Assembly (NCBI RefSeq): GCF_009696445.1
Contig: NZ_VULZ01000007.1
Location: 1 to 64,000 of the forward strand
Source of the DNA: Porcincola intestinalis
GTDB lineage: Bacteria; Bacillota; Clostridia; Lachnospirales; Lachnospiraceae
Reading direction: 5' to 3'
DNA length: 64,000 bases
Below the pieces are notes generated by a model, which saw only the letters and a program-made list of their open reading frames with translations, was not told the DNA's origin and did not search any database. Numbering within the stretch: position 1 is the stretch's first letter; each line of letters starts with the position of its first letter. Made by a program: the position numbers and the translations under genes. Below are positions 63,508-64,000 of this stretch, piece after piece.

Positions 63508-64000
63508 CTTCCGAACAATCCTCTTCTTCTGGGCTTCGATTCCTCAGTCTTCTCTTTCCGTGTCTCCGCGGCTTCTCTGGATTCCCTCGCCTTCAAAAGG
63601 GCAATGAGCTCCCCAAGCTGAGAGTCCGCCAACGGTTTTGCGCTGGTCTCCGCTGCCTGCGCCTGTTCAGTCAGATACTGATTCATCTTCCGGACAGCTT
63701 CCGCGGTTGACTCGGTGAGCCCCTTCATGGATGCGAGCACCTGCGTCATGTAATCGGTAAACTGGCGCAGGTTCTCCTGCTGCGTCTTCGTCTCCTTCAC
63801 CAGCGTGCCCTGTGCTTCCTGAATGGATTTCAGATACCCGTCCGCCGCGCTGATATACGCAGACTGTGCCTTCTGGACACCCTGAAGCGAGGAAACCGTC
63901 AGATCGTTCATTTTCGATATTTTATCGGTCATGCGAATATTGGCGTCATTCATGACAGAGAGGCCCTCTGACAGATCTGAATTGTCCGCCTGCACCTGTG
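63504..64000 (-). CDS. C-terminal part of a MotA/TolQ/ExbB-type partner protein, cut by window end
   Basis: At least 165 residues, 5' end beyond 64000. Visible part is helical: DLSEGLSVMNDANIRMTDKI, then SLQGVQKAQSAYISAADGYL and a basic tail ending KPRRRGLFGR. No membrane segment is in this piece. The assignment to the proton-channel family rests on its being coupled to a MotB-type gene, as in ZorA/ZorB and similar pairs. The N-terminal channel domain cannot be seen. Confidence 0.55.
   Translation of the reverse strand, partial: QVQADNSDLSEGLSVMNDANIRMTDKISKMNDLTVSSLQGVQKAQSAYISAADGYLKSIQEAQGTLVKETKTQQENLRQFTDYMTQVLASMKGLTESTAEAVRKMNQYLTEQAQAAETSAKPLADSQLGELIALLKARESREAAETRKEKTEESKPRRRGLFGR

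Noticed and set aside
62395-64000. A complete Zorya system
   Set aside because: Only the OmpA-type protein and part of a partner are visible; no ZorC/D/E-like gene downstream, and the next genes are ATP synthase.

Overview
The window looks like chromosome of a Gram-positive anaerobe of the class Clostridia, most likely Lachnospiraceae or a close relative. This is inferred from gene content and protein style (CvfB, RlmD, MobV/CHC2/D5 mobile element, AtpZ-type ATP operon), not from a marker-gene comparison. Core genes are GC-rich (by eye high-50s %), whereas much of 10-36 kb is clearly more AT-rich, with different codon use.

Layout. (1) 1-8.2 kb: the 3' end of an IS3-type element, a YqeC/MobA-like fusion, a phosphoglucomutase, and a divergent sugar cluster of two GH13 alpha-glucosidases flanking an AraC regulator. 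(2) 8.3-36.4 kb: an accessory island downstream of the rRNA methyltransferase gene rlmD (rumA). It holds small DUF genes (DUF1304, DUF1801, DUF1905, DUF2200), an acetyltransferase, an IS30 remnant next to an IS3-family element, two HTH-regulator plus mini-zinc-ribbon modules (one with an ImmA/IrrE protease domain), an XRE/AlkA-like glycosylase/unknown-protein operon, and a convergent restriction-modification locus (PD-ExK nuclease plus a one-piece HTH-methylase-specificity protein). A ParB, a broken SymE-like gene, and an integrative mobilizable element follow. That element carries a large serine recombinase, a RES-like protein, a MobV relaxase, a candidate oriT, CHC2 and D5 replication proteins, an AAA ATPase, an XRE protein and a sigma factor. 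A WYL-regulated cassette (TfoX, GNAT-YoaP, radical SAM, VOC) ends the island. (3) 36-54.4 kb: core genes rlmD, dnaE, a CPBP protease, cvfB, an acyl-ACP thioesterase, pncB, gltA, tRNA-Gln(CTG), an M28 peptidase, ilvE, lysC, dapB and dapA. (4) 54.7-62 kb: a complete F-type ATP synthase operon. (5) 62.1-64 kb: a small basic protein, a MotB/OmpA-type protein and the C-terminus of its partner, cut by the window end.

How it fits together. The recombinase C-terminus ends in an RlmD-type peptide (HVETVCLL) in the same orientation as the one in rlmD. I therefore read roughly 23.0-36.4 kb as an element integrated in the 3' part of rlmD, and 8.3-23 kb as older accretions at the same site. The best candidates for undescribed biology are the fused regulator-methylase-specificity R-M locus with its convergent glycosylase operon (16.9-21.3 kb), the duplicated HTH plus mini-zinc-ribbon modules (13.1-16.7 kb), the RES-like cargo protein (24.8-26.0 kb) and the TGTCCAGT repeat cluster before the element ATPase (29.46-29.61 kb). 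On the core side, AtpE has a two-carboxylate ion site suggesting a Na+-coupled ATP synthase.
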